Shown: positions 40,097 through 48,758, counted from the first letter of the stretch. The stretch: DNA of 64,000 nucleotides from Candidatus Woesearchaeota archaeon (GCA_028818155.1 JAPPOH010000013.1:1-64000); one strand, 5' to 3'. Notes: generated from the sequence alone by a model not told the origin. Numbers and translations: made by a program.

Positions 40097-40651
40097 ATGA
40101 AACTACTAGCAATATTCCTTCTTGCATGCATGCTTGTCATGCCTGCGTACGGCGCCGCGTACTTGAAAATCGGCGACATCAAAGGCGAAGCAGCAGCATC
40201 AGGACACGAAAACTGGATCACACTCGATTCCTTCTCATTTGGTGTCGAGCGCGAGATGAAAGAGTCCGGTGAGAAAGGCGGTACCGCAGATATCAACATC
40301 GGCATTGGCGAACTCCAAGAGATCACCGTCTCGAAACCACTTGATGCATCTTCACCGTTGCTCGCGCAAGCAGCAGCGAGTGGGAACTCCCTCGGCACCG
40401 CAGAGATTGAGTTTGTCGAGACAGGCGGCGCGGATGGCAAGCCCGCAGTCTACTTGAAGTACAAGCTTGACCGTGTGTTCGTGAAGAGCTGGAGCATCTC
40501 CGGCGACGCAGACGACCGGCCAACAGAGGAAGTCTCGTTCTACTACAACAAGATCGCGTTCGAGTACCAAGGAGCGGGTGACAAAAAGAGCACAAGCACA
40601 GCACATTTCGGCTGGGATAACGTCAAGAACAAGAAATGGGAGAGTAGATGA
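40097..40651 (+). CDS. Secreted Hcp-like protein (type VI secretion tube family)
   Basis: A 184-residue protein. The signal peptide (MKLLAIFLLACMLVMPAYGA) is followed by a complete Hcp-type domain: AYLKIGDIKGEAAASGHENWITLDSFSFGVERE, GELQEITVSKPLDASSPLLAQAAASGNSLGTAEIEFVE, VYLKYKLDRVFVKSW and DDRPTEEVSFYYNKIAFEY. Bacterial Hcp forms hexameric rings that stack into the T6SS tube but is cytoplasmic and has no Sec signal. No sheath, VgrG or baseplate genes are here. The next gene is a divergent copy and is coupled (ATGA), so a heteromeric extracellular tube or ring is conceivable. Confidence 0.8.
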   Translation: MKLLAIFLLACMLVMPAYGAAYLKIGDIKGEAAASGHENWITLDSFSFGVEREMKESGEKGGTADINIGIGELQEITVSKPLDASSPLLAQAAASGNSLGTAEIEFVETGGADGKPAVYLKYKLDRVFVKSWSISGDADDRPTEEVSFYYNKIAFEYQGAGDKKSTSTAHFGWDNVKNKKWESR

Positions 40652-41418
40652 AGCTCTTTGCCTTGCTGCTCGGGATACTCGTCATTACGCCAGTCCTGGC
40701 ACTGGATGTCGAGCTTGATGATCTCACGATCCATGCAGACACCTATCAGCAGACGCTGAGTCGAGAACTAGCTGGAGCACGAGACACAGGGCACGTGACA
40801 CATGAAGGCGTGAAGCTCACCAGAGCGATGGATGAACAAAGTGCAGGCTTAGCACAGGCAGCAGTCGAGGGGACGACATACAAGACCGTCACCGTCCACC
40901 TCCCCCTCGCACCACCACTGCAACTGCAGCAGGCCGCGATCGCCTCATACAATGTCTACGTAGCAGGGGATGACAGGCCACGAGAAGAACTCCTCCTCGT
41001 CTACCAAGAACTTGCATGGGATGTTACGGGATGCCACGACGCGCCCTTCGACATCACTGTCACGCCCAAGAAAGCAACGGTGGTTCGCGGCGAGGAAGTG
41101 GGCTATGCAGTGCAGATTACAGCAGACGAAGGATTCACACAGTCAATCGATGTGGTTGCTGACGTGGACATGCCGTTCCACAAGAAACAGTACGCGCTCG
41201 GCACGTATGAAGAGTTCCCATATGAGAAAAAAGGCACGATTCCCATCCCCGATAGTGCGCTCGCAGACATCACAACAGATGTAGTCATCAGAGCACAATC
41301 GGGAGAGGAGTGTGATGAGGAGATCATCACCGTGACGGTCGATGGGCCTATCCCCTTCGTCGGGAGCATGCTCGCTGGGTTGAGCAGTGCCTGGGACACA
41401 GTCACTGGCTGGTTCTGA
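40648..41418 (+). CDS. Secreted Hcp-like protein with extra Ig-like domain
   Basis: A 256-residue protein. The signal peptide (MKLFALLLGILVITPVLA) is followed by a diverged Hcp-like domain (residues ~19-130). Its alignment is anchored by GLAQAAVEGTTYKTVTVHLPL and GDDRPREELLLVYQELAWDV, matching the previous gene at the same places. A beta-rich domain (~133-235; FDITVTPKKATVVRGEEVGYAVQITA) looks Ig-like, and the end is hydrophobic (GSMLAGLSSAWDTVTGWF), perhaps membrane-attached. It could anchor or cap the first protein. Confidence 0.65.
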   Translation: MKLFALLLGILVITPVLALDVELDDLTIHADTYQQTLSRELAGARDTGHVTHEGVKLTRAMDEQSAGLAQAAVEGTTYKTVTVHLPLAPPLQLQQAAIASYNVYVAGDDRPREELLLVYQELAWDVTGCHDAPFDITVTPKKATVVRGEEVGYAVQITADEGFTQSIDVVADVDMPFHKKQYALGTYEEFPYEKKGTIPIPDSALADITTDVVIRAQSGEECDEEIITVTVDGPIPFVGSMLAGLSSAWDTVTGWF

Positions 41419-42099
41419 ATGACGGTCGAGCAGGAGCTCAAGCAGCTTGCGGATCCGGAAAAGGCAGCGTTCTCCCAACGGTTCTTCCGCACAGGAAAAG
41501 GAGAGTACGCAGAAGGGGATGTGTTCCTTGGCATCACAGTTCCCAAGCAACGAGCAGTTGCGAAACAGTATGCAGATCTTTCCCGGAGAGCAGTAAAGAA
41601 ACTTCTCACAAGCAAAATTCATGAGCACCGACTGACCGCACTCTACATTCTCGTTGGCCAGTATGCGAACGACAAGAAACGTACGTATGACTTCTATATG
41701 CAGCACCTCCACTGCATCAATAACTGGGATTTAGTTGATAGTTCCGCATACAAGATTGTCGGCGAGCACTTACTCGACAAAGAACGAACAGTGCTGTACA
41801 CACTCGCACGATCAAGGAACCTCTGGGAGCGCAGAATCGCGATGATCAGTACGTACGCGTTCATTCGAAAGAACGATTTCGCGGATGCGCTCGCGATCGC
41901 CGAACTGCTCGTGGATGACGAGCACGATCTGATCCACAAAGCTGTTGGGTGGATGCTCCGAGAGATAGGCAAGCGAGATCTCACAGCGGAAGAACGCTTC
42001 CTGAAGAAGCACTACACGACAATGCCACGCACGATGCTACGGTATGCGATCGAGAAATTCACTCCAGCACAAAGAACATTCTACATGCGAAAGCCTTAA
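41419..42099 (+). CDS. AlkD-like DNA alkylation repair protein
   Basis: AlkD-type glycosylases remove bulky or cationic alkyl bases using HEAT-like helices. The 226-residue protein has the family's helical repeats with FLGITVPKQRAVAKQY near the start, NNWDLVDSSAYKIVG and LWERRIAMISTYAFIRK, which line the DNA groove, and KAVGWMLREIGKRD. The start touches the stop of the previous gene, so it may share a transcript with the secreted pair, although function gives no reason. Confidence 0.92.
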   Translation: MTVEQELKQLADPEKAAFSQRFFRTGKGEYAEGDVFLGITVPKQRAVAKQYADLSRRAVKKLLTSKIHEHRLTALYILVGQYANDKKRTYDFYMQHLHCINNWDLVDSSAYKIVGEHLLDKERTVLYTLARSRNLWERRIAMISTYAFIRKNDFADALAIAELLVDDEHDLIHKAVGWMLREIGKRDLTAEERFLKKHYTTMPRTMLRYAIEKFTPAQRTFYMRKP

Positions 42100-42128
42100 G
42101 ACTGAGCTGTGCTTTCTCACATTATAGG

Positions 42129-43043
42129 ATGCAAACAACAATCGCTTCTGTAACATTTGAGCACCCGATTTTCAATGCCGCAGGTCCTCTTTGTGTGACA
42201 ACAGAAGAGCTTAATGCGATCGGGAACTCTTCCTCCAGTGCAATTGTCACAAAATCATGTACGAGAACCTCACGCGATGGCAATCCAGAGCCACGATACA
42301 GAGGCGTGCCGCTCGGAAGCATCAACTCGATGGGCCTGCCGAACAGAGGCTACAAGGCATACATTAACGATACTCGAGTACTCAAAGAACACAAAAAACC
42401 GATCATTTTGAGTGTCTCCGGCCTTTCCTTAGAGGATAACTGCACGATCATTACCGCAGCGAACGCATCTGACGCTGACCTTCTTGAGTTGAACTTGTCT
42501 TGTCCGAATGTCCCTGGGAAGCCGCAAGTCGGCTATGATTTCGAGCAGACAGATACCGTGTTGGCTGCTGTGATGAAGATCGCGAAGAAACCGCTCGGGG
42601 TAAAATTACCTCCGTACTTTGACTTCGTGCACTTCGAGCAGGTTGCGAAAATCTTGAACAAGCACAACGTTGCCTTCGTGACGTGCATCAACTCGATCGG
42701 GAATGCGTTGTACATCGATCCTGTGTTGGAGGAGCCAGTGATCAAACCAAAAGGTGGCTTTGGAGGTTTAGGTGGCCAGTACATCAAGCCGACCGCACTG
42801 GCAAATGTCCGGAAGTTCTCTGAGCTGCTTGATTGTCCAGTGATCGGTGTTGGTGGGATTGAAAAGGGCGTGGATGTTTTCGAGTTCATTCTTGCAGGCG
42901 CACACGCTGTGCAGCTCGGCACCGTGTTCATGGAAGAAGGTGTTGGGTGTTTCGAACGAATCAGGAAGGAATTCGAGGACTATTGTGCGAAGAAAGGATA
43001 TACGTCCGTTGAAGACTTTAGAGGTAAGCTCAAGACGCTATAG
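42129..43043 (+). CDS. pyrD: Dihydroorotate dehydrogenase
   Basis: The enzyme oxidises dihydroorotate to orotate with FMN. The 304-residue protein has a TIM-barrel of the class 1 family. FNAAGPLCVTTEELNAIGNSSSSAIVTKSCT lies at the start, ELNLSCPNVPGKPQVGYDFE carries the Asn and substrate loop with catalytic Cys, and VKLPPYFD and IGVGGIEKGVDVFEFILAGAHAVQLGT bind the FMN phosphate. The class 1A-like active site suggests fumarate-type use, but that is not certain. ATG 42129 is chosen over the longer ORF, which overlaps alkD. Together with carAB it supports pyrimidine synthesis. Confidence 0.94.
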   Translation: MQTTIASVTFEHPIFNAAGPLCVTTEELNAIGNSSSSAIVTKSCTRTSRDGNPEPRYRGVPLGSINSMGLPNRGYKAYINDTRVLKEHKKPIILSVSGLSLEDNCTIITAANASDADLLELNLSCPNVPGKPQVGYDFEQTDTVLAAVMKIAKKPLGVKLPPYFDFVHFEQVAKILNKHNVAFVTCINSIGNALYIDPVLEEPVIKPKGGFGGLGGQYIKPTALANVRKFSELLDCPVIGVGGIEKGVDVFEFILAGAHAVQLGTVFMEEGVGCFERIRKEFEDYCAKKGYTSVEDFRGKLKTL

Positions 43044-43466
43044 CGGTCTGTGTACTCGCCCACCTAGTTTGATACTATTGCTAAAATATCTTATATGTTG
43101 GTTGAATGTCTCTTCCGGGAACCCGATACGTGCTTCTCGCACATCGGATGCTTCATACATCCAGAGCAATGTCATCTGCACCACATCCTCAGGAACATCA
43201 CGGAGTGTGTAAAACACATCTGTTTTTGGTGCTGCTTCCATAGGAAGGTCTCCAATACCCGCTTGCAGAATTCTACGTACTTTTTGAAGCTCCCCCATCC
43301 CCACTGTACCTTCATACACTTGACATGATCGCCCAATAACACGATCACCACTTTCGAGCCGCGCGAGACCTGCGGCAGGCACTAAGAAAATCTGATTATC
43401 TGACATAGAACCGTTATTAGATTGCTCCATTTTTGCAATGTATTCAACGCAGGCTGCCTTGTCCAT
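43038..43466 (-). CDS. Hypothetical protein
   Basis: A 142-residue soluble protein starting MDKAACVEYIAKMEQSNN. The track start is 7 codons further upstream, but a TATA box (AGTTTATAAAG) overlaps that part, ~25 bases before ATG 43466. No family is recognised. It is tail-to-tail with pyrD (6-base overlap). Confidence 0.6.
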   Translation of the reverse strand: MDKAACVEYIAKMEQSNNGSMSDNQIFLVPAAGLARLESGDRVIGRSCQVYEGTVGMGELQKVRRILQAGIGDLPMEAAPKTDVFYTLRDVPEDVVQMTLLWMYEASDVREARIGFPEETFNQHIRYFSNSIKLGGRVHRPL

Positions 43467-43495
43467 AACAAAAGAACTCTTCTTCACTTTATAAA

Positions 43496-44836
43496 CTATG
43501 CAGTGATAATCGCAGTGAGTTCCTTTACTTTCTCGTCAAGCAGTTCTTTTGTGTTTGCTTCCATGTTCAAACGAAGCAACGGTTCTGTGTTGCTCATGCG
43601 CACGTTGAACCACCAATCAGCAAAGTCAAGTCTGATACCATCTACCTCACTCACAGCAGTTGCGTCTTGCCCGTACGTTTCTTTTAACTGAGCGATCATT
43701 CCTGCTTTATCCTCTACCTGAAAGTTCGTCTCTTCTATTTTCGCGTACCTGTTCACTAAAGGTCCTGCGATTTCAGAGAGTGGTTTTCCTTCCTGCGCAA
43801 TAAGATTTAACATTCTGAAAAACACTAATTGTGTGTTTTCCGTGTCTTGCTGCTCGATATTGTAGAAGTGTCCTGAGAGCTCGCCTGCGAAGGCCGCTTC
43901 TTGTTCTTTCATCTGGAGCTTAATGAACGCGTGCCCCACGCGAGACATGACTGCCTTGCCCCCTGCCTTCGTGATCTCTTCTGGCGCAACTCGCGATTGT
44001 CTGATATCGTAGAGGATTGTCGCGCCTGGCTTTTCCGAGAGCACCTGCTCTGCGATCAATGCTGTTGTAATATCTGATGGGATATCTTCTCCCTTTTCAT
44101 CAACAAAGACTAACCTGTCCCCATCTCCATCTAACGAAACACCGAGGTCTGCCTTCTCCTGCAGTACGCGTTCTTTGAGCTGCGTGAGCGTCTCTCGCTT
44201 GAGTGGGTTCGCTTCGTGGTTGGGGAAATTCCCGTCCAGTTCGAAGAACATTGGGATGATTGTGATACTCTTTGGGAGTTTTTTGATGAGCGCCTCGTAT
44301 GTGTAGCCCCCCATACCATTCGCTGCGTCGATGACGACGGTGAATTGCTTGTCCGTGTGTAAGAACTGTAAGTTAAAGTCGATGAATGCGTCCAGAACTT
44401 CCTTGTTTGTCACCTCTCCAGTTCTTTCTGAAGCAGGGAACTCGTTCTTCTGCACGAGCGCTTCAATCTCTTTGAGGCCGCTGATCTCTCCAACAGGCAC
44501 GGCGCCGTTTTTGCAGATCTTTGCGCCATTGTACTTTGCAGGATTGTGGCTTGCCGTGACCATGACGCTTGCTCTATGCTTTTGTGCTGCCCAGTAGAAC
44601 ATGGGCGTGCTGCAGAGGCCCATCTTGATGACGTCAGCTCCTTGTTCTGTGATCCCTTTGATGAGTGCTGCTTCGAGTGGTGTGCTTGACGTGCGCATGT
44701 CATGCCCAACTAAGACGACGGATGCCTTCAAATGTACAACGACTGCACGGCCGATCTTCTCCATGAGTGCTTCATCGAGGTTCTCTCCGTACACGCCTCT
44801 GATATCGTACGCGTGGAATGGGCTAGGTCCTGCCAT
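43496..44836 (-). CDS. Phosphomannomutase/phosphoglucomutase
   Basis: This enzyme interconverts hexose 1- and 6-phosphates. The 446-residue protein has all four domain marks: HAYDIRGVYGENLDE at the start, the active Ser in VMVTASHNPAKYNGAKI, metal loop SLDGDGDRLVF, sugar-binding loop FAGELSGHFY and the phosphate-binding end VRMSNTEPLLRLN. The start overlaps the upstream cupin gene by 14 bases. Operon partners (cupin isomerase and nucleotidyltransferase) point to mannose and GDP-mannose, for glycans or lipids. Confidence 0.93.
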   Translation of the reverse strand: MAGPSPFHAYDIRGVYGENLDEALMEKIGRAVVVHLKASVVLVGHDMRTSSTPLEAALIKGITEQGADVIKMGLCSTPMFYWAAQKHRASVMVTASHNPAKYNGAKICKNGAVPVGEISGLKEIEALVQKNEFPASERTGEVTNKEVLDAFIDFNLQFLHTDKQFTVVIDAANGMGGYTYEALIKKLPKSITIIPMFFELDGNFPNHEANPLKRETLTQLKERVLQEKADLGVSLDGDGDRLVFVDEKGEDIPSDITTALIAEQVLSEKPGATILYDIRQSRVAPEEITKAGGKAVMSRVGHAFIKLQMKEQEAAFAGELSGHFYNIEQQDTENTQLVFFRMLNLIAQEGKPLSEIAGPLVNRYAKIEETNFQVEDKAGMIAQLKETYGQDATAVSEVDGIRLDFADWWFNVRMSNTEPLLRLNMEANTKELLDEKVKELTAIITA

Positions 44837-45227
44837 ACTTGTCCTCTAACCGCACCACATCCCAGAGTTCTGGTGTGCTGACTTCTAACAGTCTGAGGTT
44901 TTCGACTGCGGTGATTCTGTGTGTTGATGGCGGCATGATGTGGACGATTTTTCCTTCTGTGAGATCATGTTCCTCATCATCTAACAGGATTTTGCCGCAG
45001 CCGCTGACGACGAGCATGGTCTCCATCTTTTCTTTGTGGTACTGTAAGCTGAAGTGCTCGCCCGCATCGATGTTCAAGAATTTCATCGCATATTTGTCTG
45101 TCACGACAACGACTTCTTCTGAGCCCCAGGGTTTTTTGACGACTTTCCGCTCGAGGAAGCCTGTTTTCTTCACGTGTAAGTTTTCTACCTTGTCGTAAAT
45201 CTCATCAGTGTGTAAATCCTTGCCATC
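44823..45227 (-). CDS. Cupin, mannose-6-phosphate isomerase type
   Basis: A 134-residue single cupin. KKPWGSEEVVVVTDKYAMKFLNIDAGEHFSLQYHKEKMETMLVVSGCGKILLDDEEHDLTEGKIVHIMPPSTHRI matches the C-terminal cupin of type II phosphomannose isomerases, with metal ligands in HFSLQYHKEKME and a later His. It begins at the ATG after TTGGAGGCAG, overlapping the nucleotidyltransferase by 23 bases; the longer track ORF is not used. It probably converts mannose 6-phosphate and fructose 6-phosphate. Confidence 0.85.
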   Translation of the reverse strand, partial: DGKDLHTDEIYDKVENLHVKKTGFLERKVVKKPWGSEEVVVVTDKYAMKFLNIDAGEHFSLQYHKEKMETMLVVSGCGKILLDDEEHDLTEGKIVHIMPPSTHRITAVENLRLLEVSTPELWDVVRLEDKYGRT

Positions 45228-46032
45228 CATTCTTTGCTGCCTCCAATCGTTCTTTTGTGTCTGTGCCGAACCACTGGCCTGGGAAGGGGTACCCGAACAA
45301 GACCCCTTGCTGCGCGAGCTTTGGAAATAAATCTCGCTCCACCATGGAAAAGCCCTCTGGGAGCAAGTCAATCACATCTGGTTCGATGATGTACAGGCCT
45401 GCGCTGATTAAGTTGCTGGGTGCATCTTCTTTCTTGGGTTTCTCGATGAACCCTTCGATTTTGTGGCCGTCCATGATCACCACGCCGTACGAGCTTGGGT
45501 CCTCCACTGTGGTGAGTGCTAATGTTGCCTTCGCGCCATGTTCTAAGTGGAACTGATACATCGCTTTGAGGTTGATATCCTTTAATTCGTCTGAGTTCAT
45601 CAAGAGGAAGGTGTTTGTTAATTGTTCTTTCAGCAGTTTGAGTGGGCCTCCTGTGCCGAGTGGATGCTCTTCCTCAATGTAGCTCGTGTCTTTCTCCTTC
45701 TTGTAGTGTTCGATGATTTGCTCTCGCATGTGCCCCACACTCAGAATGATGTGCTGCACGCCGTGTCTTCTGCAGAGGTCCACGTTGTACTGCATGATGG
45801 GTTGGCCATTCAGATCGATAAGGGATTTTGGTGTTGTGTCTGTTAAGGGGCTTAATCGTGTTCCTTTGCCGCCTGCGAGAATTACTGCTTTGTCCGGCAC
45901 GCCACCGATGAGGGCCTTTCTGAGGAGGAGTTCCATTGCGTGGCTTCTGTTTTTTATTTTGTTGCCGTCCACTTGTGCATCAACGTTGTGCAGGAGTTCT
46001 TTGTCGATGGTTAACGTGACACGCTCTTTCAT
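45205..46032 (-). CDS. RHH domain fused to sugar-phosphate nucleotidyltransferase
   Basis: The 275-residue protein begins with a ribbon-helix-helix-like DNA-binding unit (MKERVTLTIDKELLHNVDAQVDGNKIKNRSHAMELLLRKAL, residues 1-41). An NTP_transferase domain follows: AVILAGGKGTRLSPLTDTTPKSLIDLNGQPIMQY, LLMNSDELKDI and EGFIEKPKKE. Next to the mutase and isomerase it is most likely mannose-1-phosphate guanylyltransferase. The RHH part could let the enzyme control its own operon. TATA box TATTTTAAATAGG lies ~22 bases upstream. Confidence 0.88.
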   Translation of the reverse strand: MKERVTLTIDKELLHNVDAQVDGNKIKNRSHAMELLLRKALIGGVPDKAVILAGGKGTRLSPLTDTTPKSLIDLNGQPIMQYNVDLCRRHGVQHIILSVGHMREQIIEHYKKEKDTSYIEEEHPLGTGGPLKLLKEQLTNTFLLMNSDELKDINLKAMYQFHLEHGAKATLALTTVEDPSSYGVVIMDGHKIEGFIEKPKKEDAPSNLISAGLYIIEPDVIDLLPEGFSMVERDLFPKLAQQGVLFGYPFPGQWFGTDTKERLEAAKNGWQGFTH

Positions 46033-46108
46033 GAGCTGCTTGCTGCAGCGCTCCTATTTAAAATAGTATGATGAAGTATGATGATTTACTGGTTTGGTCT
46101 GCGATGCA

Positions 46109-46210
46109 TCATCGAGCATCAAAGTCTTTGCGAAGCTTCTTCATCTCTTCTTCAGCTTTCGTCCAGTCTTTTTCCTTCAGAACTCCAAAAAATCGCATCA
46201 GATCACCCAT
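46109..46210 (-). CDS. 33-residue charged helical peptide (tentative)
   Basis: A short ORF, MGDLMRFFGVLKEKDW followed by TKAEEEMKKLRKDFDAR, lies in the otherwise empty stretch 46033-46320. Its amphipathic, charged composition looks protein-like. I see no clear TATA box or SD, so this is weak. The rest of the stretch holds the promoters of the nucleotidyltransferase and sepF. Confidence 0.3.
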   Translation of the reverse strand: MGDLMRFFGVLKEKDWTKAEEEMKKLRKDFDAR

Positions 46211-46320
46211 AGCGTACCCTACTGCGTACTCTATTCAAATCTTTCGAAATCGTCCTCATTCCGAAAGGGTAACCTTTAAATACCCTCCCGACCGGTATTC
46301 TTTACCTAGAGGAGGCTACA

Positions 46321-46719
46321 GTGAAGTTTTTCGAATTTAAACGATTCCGCCGAACAGGCTACGATGACGACGAGAACATTGAATCTGAAGATGAGTACGT
46401 AGAGCTCAATTCTGATGCATTGCAAGCAATGGACAGCAACAAGGTTACAGTGAGACCATTCCACTTGGAAGATTTTTCACAAGTGAAGCCAATTTTGGAT
46501 GCGCTCAGAGAAGGGTACACTGTCTGCCTCGTGAACATTCGACCCTTGAAAGACAAGGATCTTGTCGAGTTGAAGCGCGCGATCAGCAAACTCAAGAAAA
46601 CATGCAACGCGATCGAAGGTGATATCGCCGGGTTCGGCGAAGACTACATCATCGCGACGCCAACCTTCGCACAGATCTACCGGAGCCCGGATGCACCGGG
46701 CGACGAGTTTGATGAATAA
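46321..46719 (+). CDS. sepF: SepF cell-division protein
   Basis: SepF anchors FtsZ to the membrane in archaea that lack FtsA. The 132-residue protein starts with an amphipathic helix (MKFFEFKRFRR) typical of membrane targeting, has an acidic linker, and then the SepF core VTVRPFHLEDFSQVKPILDALREGYTVCLVNIRPLKDKDLVELKRAISKLKKTCNAIEGDIAGFGEDYIIATP. GTG start with a strong SD (GAGGAGG) and a TATA box (CCTTTAAATACC) ~45 bases upstream, so it has a leader. Confidence 0.94.
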   Translation: MKFFEFKRFRRTGYDDDENIESEDEYVELNSDALQAMDSNKVTVRPFHLEDFSQVKPILDALREGYTVCLVNIRPLKDKDLVELKRAISKLKKTCNAIEGDIAGFGEDYIIATPTFAQIYRSPDAPGDEFDE

Positions 46720-47009
46720 GGCTCTTTCTTTGTTCGTTCTAGAGCATACTGTACATGTTGTAACGTCAGCAACCCAGCAGTCGCACGCATCACGTATGCT
46801 GTCGTCCTGTACAGCGAGGTGAATGCGTGGCGGAGGTGTCCATGTGGCAGCGACTGTGTCACGTGCTTTCCCGCAACAATATCTCTCATGACGCGCACAT
46901 CCTCAACGAGTGGTTCGTGCACTTCCAGTACCATATCAGCAAGGTTCCGCACAAAGTGCCCAAGCTGGGTTTGTGTAGCCTGCCCGCCAACTGTGATAGC
47001 TCGTTCCAT
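46677..47009 (-). CDS. Hypothetical helical protein
   Basis: A 110-residue protein starting MERAITVGGQATQTQLGHFVRNLADMVLEVHEPLVED, mainly helical. ATG 47009 is picked because TTTTTATAAAAGG lies ~28 bases upstream; the track ORF is much longer and runs antisense to ZPR1. The last 43 bases overlap the 3' end of sepF on the other strand. No family is recognised. Confidence 0.55.
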   Translation of the reverse strand: MERAITVGGQATQTQLGHFVRNLADMVLEVHEPLVEDVRVMRDIVAGKHVTQSLPHGHLRHAFTSLYRTTAYVMRATAGLLTLQHVQYALERTKKEPYSSNSSPGASGLR

Positions 47010-47109
47010 CGCGTCCTCAGAAGCTGCACTCCTTTTATAAAAATTCGTACTTCTTTTCCACTGTTGCCGCACAACAATCTTTAAAAGCGGTTCCGCCCGC
47101 TCACACACC

Positions 47110-47634
47110 ATGGATGAAGAGCTGCAAGCAGATGTCCTTGAGGGTGAAACCTGCCCAATCTGCGGCGAGAAAGAGCTCACATTAATGGAAACATCCAGAG
47201 ATGTCGCGTTCTTCGGGATTTGCCATTTATTCAGTATGAACTGCAAAGCGTGCAAATATCACAAAGCAGATATTGAAGCGGAAACGCAGCAAAAGGAATC
47301 CAAGTTCACGCTTGAAATAGAAGGAGAAGAGGATCTGAAAGCAAGAGTCGTGAAATCTTCTACAGCAACGATCAAGATCCCGCACGTTGGCAGTATCGAG
47401 AGTGGGGAAACATCCAACGGGTACATTAGCAATGTGGAAGGTGTGATCACCAGGATCAAGCAACAAGTAGAACATTTGAAAGAGGCCGCTGATGACCCGA
47501 AGGAGCGGAAGAAAGCGAAGAACATGCTCAAGAAAATCCAGAAGATCCTCTGGGGACAAGAGAAAGCAAAGATAATTCTCGAGGATAAGGCAGGGAATTC
47601 TGCCATCATTTCACCGAAGGCGGTGAAGAAATAA
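47110..47634 (+). CDS. ZPR1-type zinc-finger protein
   Basis: A 174-residue archaeal ZPR1-like protein. CPICGEKELTLMETSRDVAFFGICHLFSMNCKACKYHKADIE has the four zinc Cys (CxxC ... CxxC), followed by the beta-rich ZPR1 domain (VKSSTATIKIPHVGSIESGETSNGYISNVEGVITRI) and a charged helical end. In eukaryotes ZPR1 binds eEF1A; archaeal relatives are poorly known. TATA box TCTTTAAAAGC lies ~25 bases before the ATG. Confidence 0.9.
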   Translation: MDEELQADVLEGETCPICGEKELTLMETSRDVAFFGICHLFSMNCKACKYHKADIEAETQQKESKFTLEIEGEEDLKARVVKSSTATIKIPHVGSIESGETSNGYISNVEGVITRIKQQVEHLKEAADDPKERKKAKNMLKKIQKILWGQEKAKIILEDKAGNSAIISPKAVKK

Positions 47635-47694
47635 GAACAAGGAATTCTGTAGAGCGTTACTGTGTTGTAAAAAAAAAGTAAGGCTACCGTAGCA

Positions 47695-47934
47695 CTAAAT
47701 TTCTTCTGGGCACCAATCTATAATACAGCCAATGAAGAACGCAAAGGCTTCCTGGTAGCACGAGTCAGGATCTTCTCCATTAAGAGCACAAGACCTGTAT
47801 ATGGACTGTGATCCATCCTCACAAAAGTCCCAATGTTCACATTCACTTTGCGACGGTATTGCAAATGCAGAGTTACTTACAGTCAGTGCTGCAACAAGTA
47901 CCACTGCTGCTAAAAACAATTTTTTCGTTCTCAT
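47695..47934 (-). CDS. Small secreted Cys-rich protein
   Basis: A 79-residue protein with a classic signal peptide (MRTKKLFLAAVVLVAALTVSNSAFA) and a mature part of ~54 residues with six Cys (CEHWDFCED, RSCALNG, DSCYQEA, GCIIDWC). The start at 47934 has SD GGAGGT six bases upstream; the track start is too early. It is exported and disulfide-bonded; role unknown. Confidence 0.65.
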   Translation of the reverse strand: MRTKKLFLAAVVLVAALTVSNSAFAIPSQSECEHWDFCEDGSQSIYRSCALNGEDPDSCYQEAFAFFIGCIIDWCPEEI

Positions 47935-48038
47935 AGAAATTACCTCCATGACGATAGGGAACCTATCCGACATATCAAATTTGCAATATCACGTAATATC
48001 ACAAAAAAAAGTCACCATGTTGACACGCACATTTAAAG

Positions 48039-48758
48039 TTAGATCATGTCAAGTATTGTTGCGAGTTTCTTGACTTTCCCGAACGCTCGAATCTCATCTT
48101 CCTGCACGAAGACGTCGAAATTTCCGTACGTTGTAATCATCGGGCTAATCGTATCTGTACTCAGAATGTCAGAGCCATGCGTGATGGTGGAAAAGCTCGG
48201 GAGGACGAGGAGTTGGCTCTTCTTATACTTCCCATCAAGGAAACACTTGTACGTTTCCTTTCTGATACCATCGTGTAAGGTGATCGCGGGGTGGACGTGC
48301 CCGATGATGTAGCACGCAGCCTCTTCTTCTGGTAGCTCATGTCCATGCAGAATATGGACAGCTCCTACTGTGTGCGTGTCAACGAATGGAACGCCTGATT
48401 TCTCTGCAAGCACGTGCGTCATCGTGTCATGGTTCCCTTTCACGATCACAATCTCCACTTGTTTCTTGAGTTCTTCGAGGAGGTGCATGATGTCTCGCCA
48501 TTCTTGTCCAGAGATGCGGCCGAACTCGTGCTTCACATCGCCGTTAATGACGAGCTTTGTTGCGCCACTCTCCTTGATAATCTCTTTGAGGAGCTTGAGC
48601 ATCCGCACTTCCTGGCCATACTCGATGTTATGGCCCATGGCGCGGAGTTGTTGCTCATAGCCGAGGTGTGTGTCTGAGATCACGAGTGTTTGTTCTTGTG
48701 GCAAGAAAATACTGTTCTCGTAGAAATGGACGGTGTCTGAGACGATATATGGCTCCAT
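48039..48758 (-). CDS. Metallophosphoesterase (archaeal calcineurin-like)
   Basis: A 239-residue phosphoesterase with a dinuclear metal site: VISDTHLGYE (D, H), VINGDVKHEF (D), VKGNHD (N, H), HGHELP and IGHVHPAI (H, H). This is the pattern of archaeal COG1407 proteins, often near helicase genes and of unknown substrate. ATG 48758 fits a TATA-like CTTATACGAGG. It faces the same way as tfe. Confidence 0.9.
   Translation of the reverse strand: MEPYIVSDTVHFYENSIFLPQEQTLVISDTHLGYEQQLRAMGHNIEYGQEVRMLKLLKEIIKESGATKLVINGDVKHEFGRISGQEWRDIMHLLEELKKQVEIVIVKGNHDTMTHVLAEKSGVPFVDTHTVGAVHILHGHELPEEEAACYIIGHVHPAITLHDGIRKETYKCFLDGKYKKSQLLVLPSFSTITHGSDILSTDTISPMITTYGNFDVFVQEDEIRAFGKVKKLATILDMI

Noticed and set aside
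41949-42128. Upstream extension of the pyrD ORF
   Set aside because: It overlaps alkD in another frame and carries no dihydroorotate dehydrogenase sequence; the family N-terminus starts at ATG 42129.
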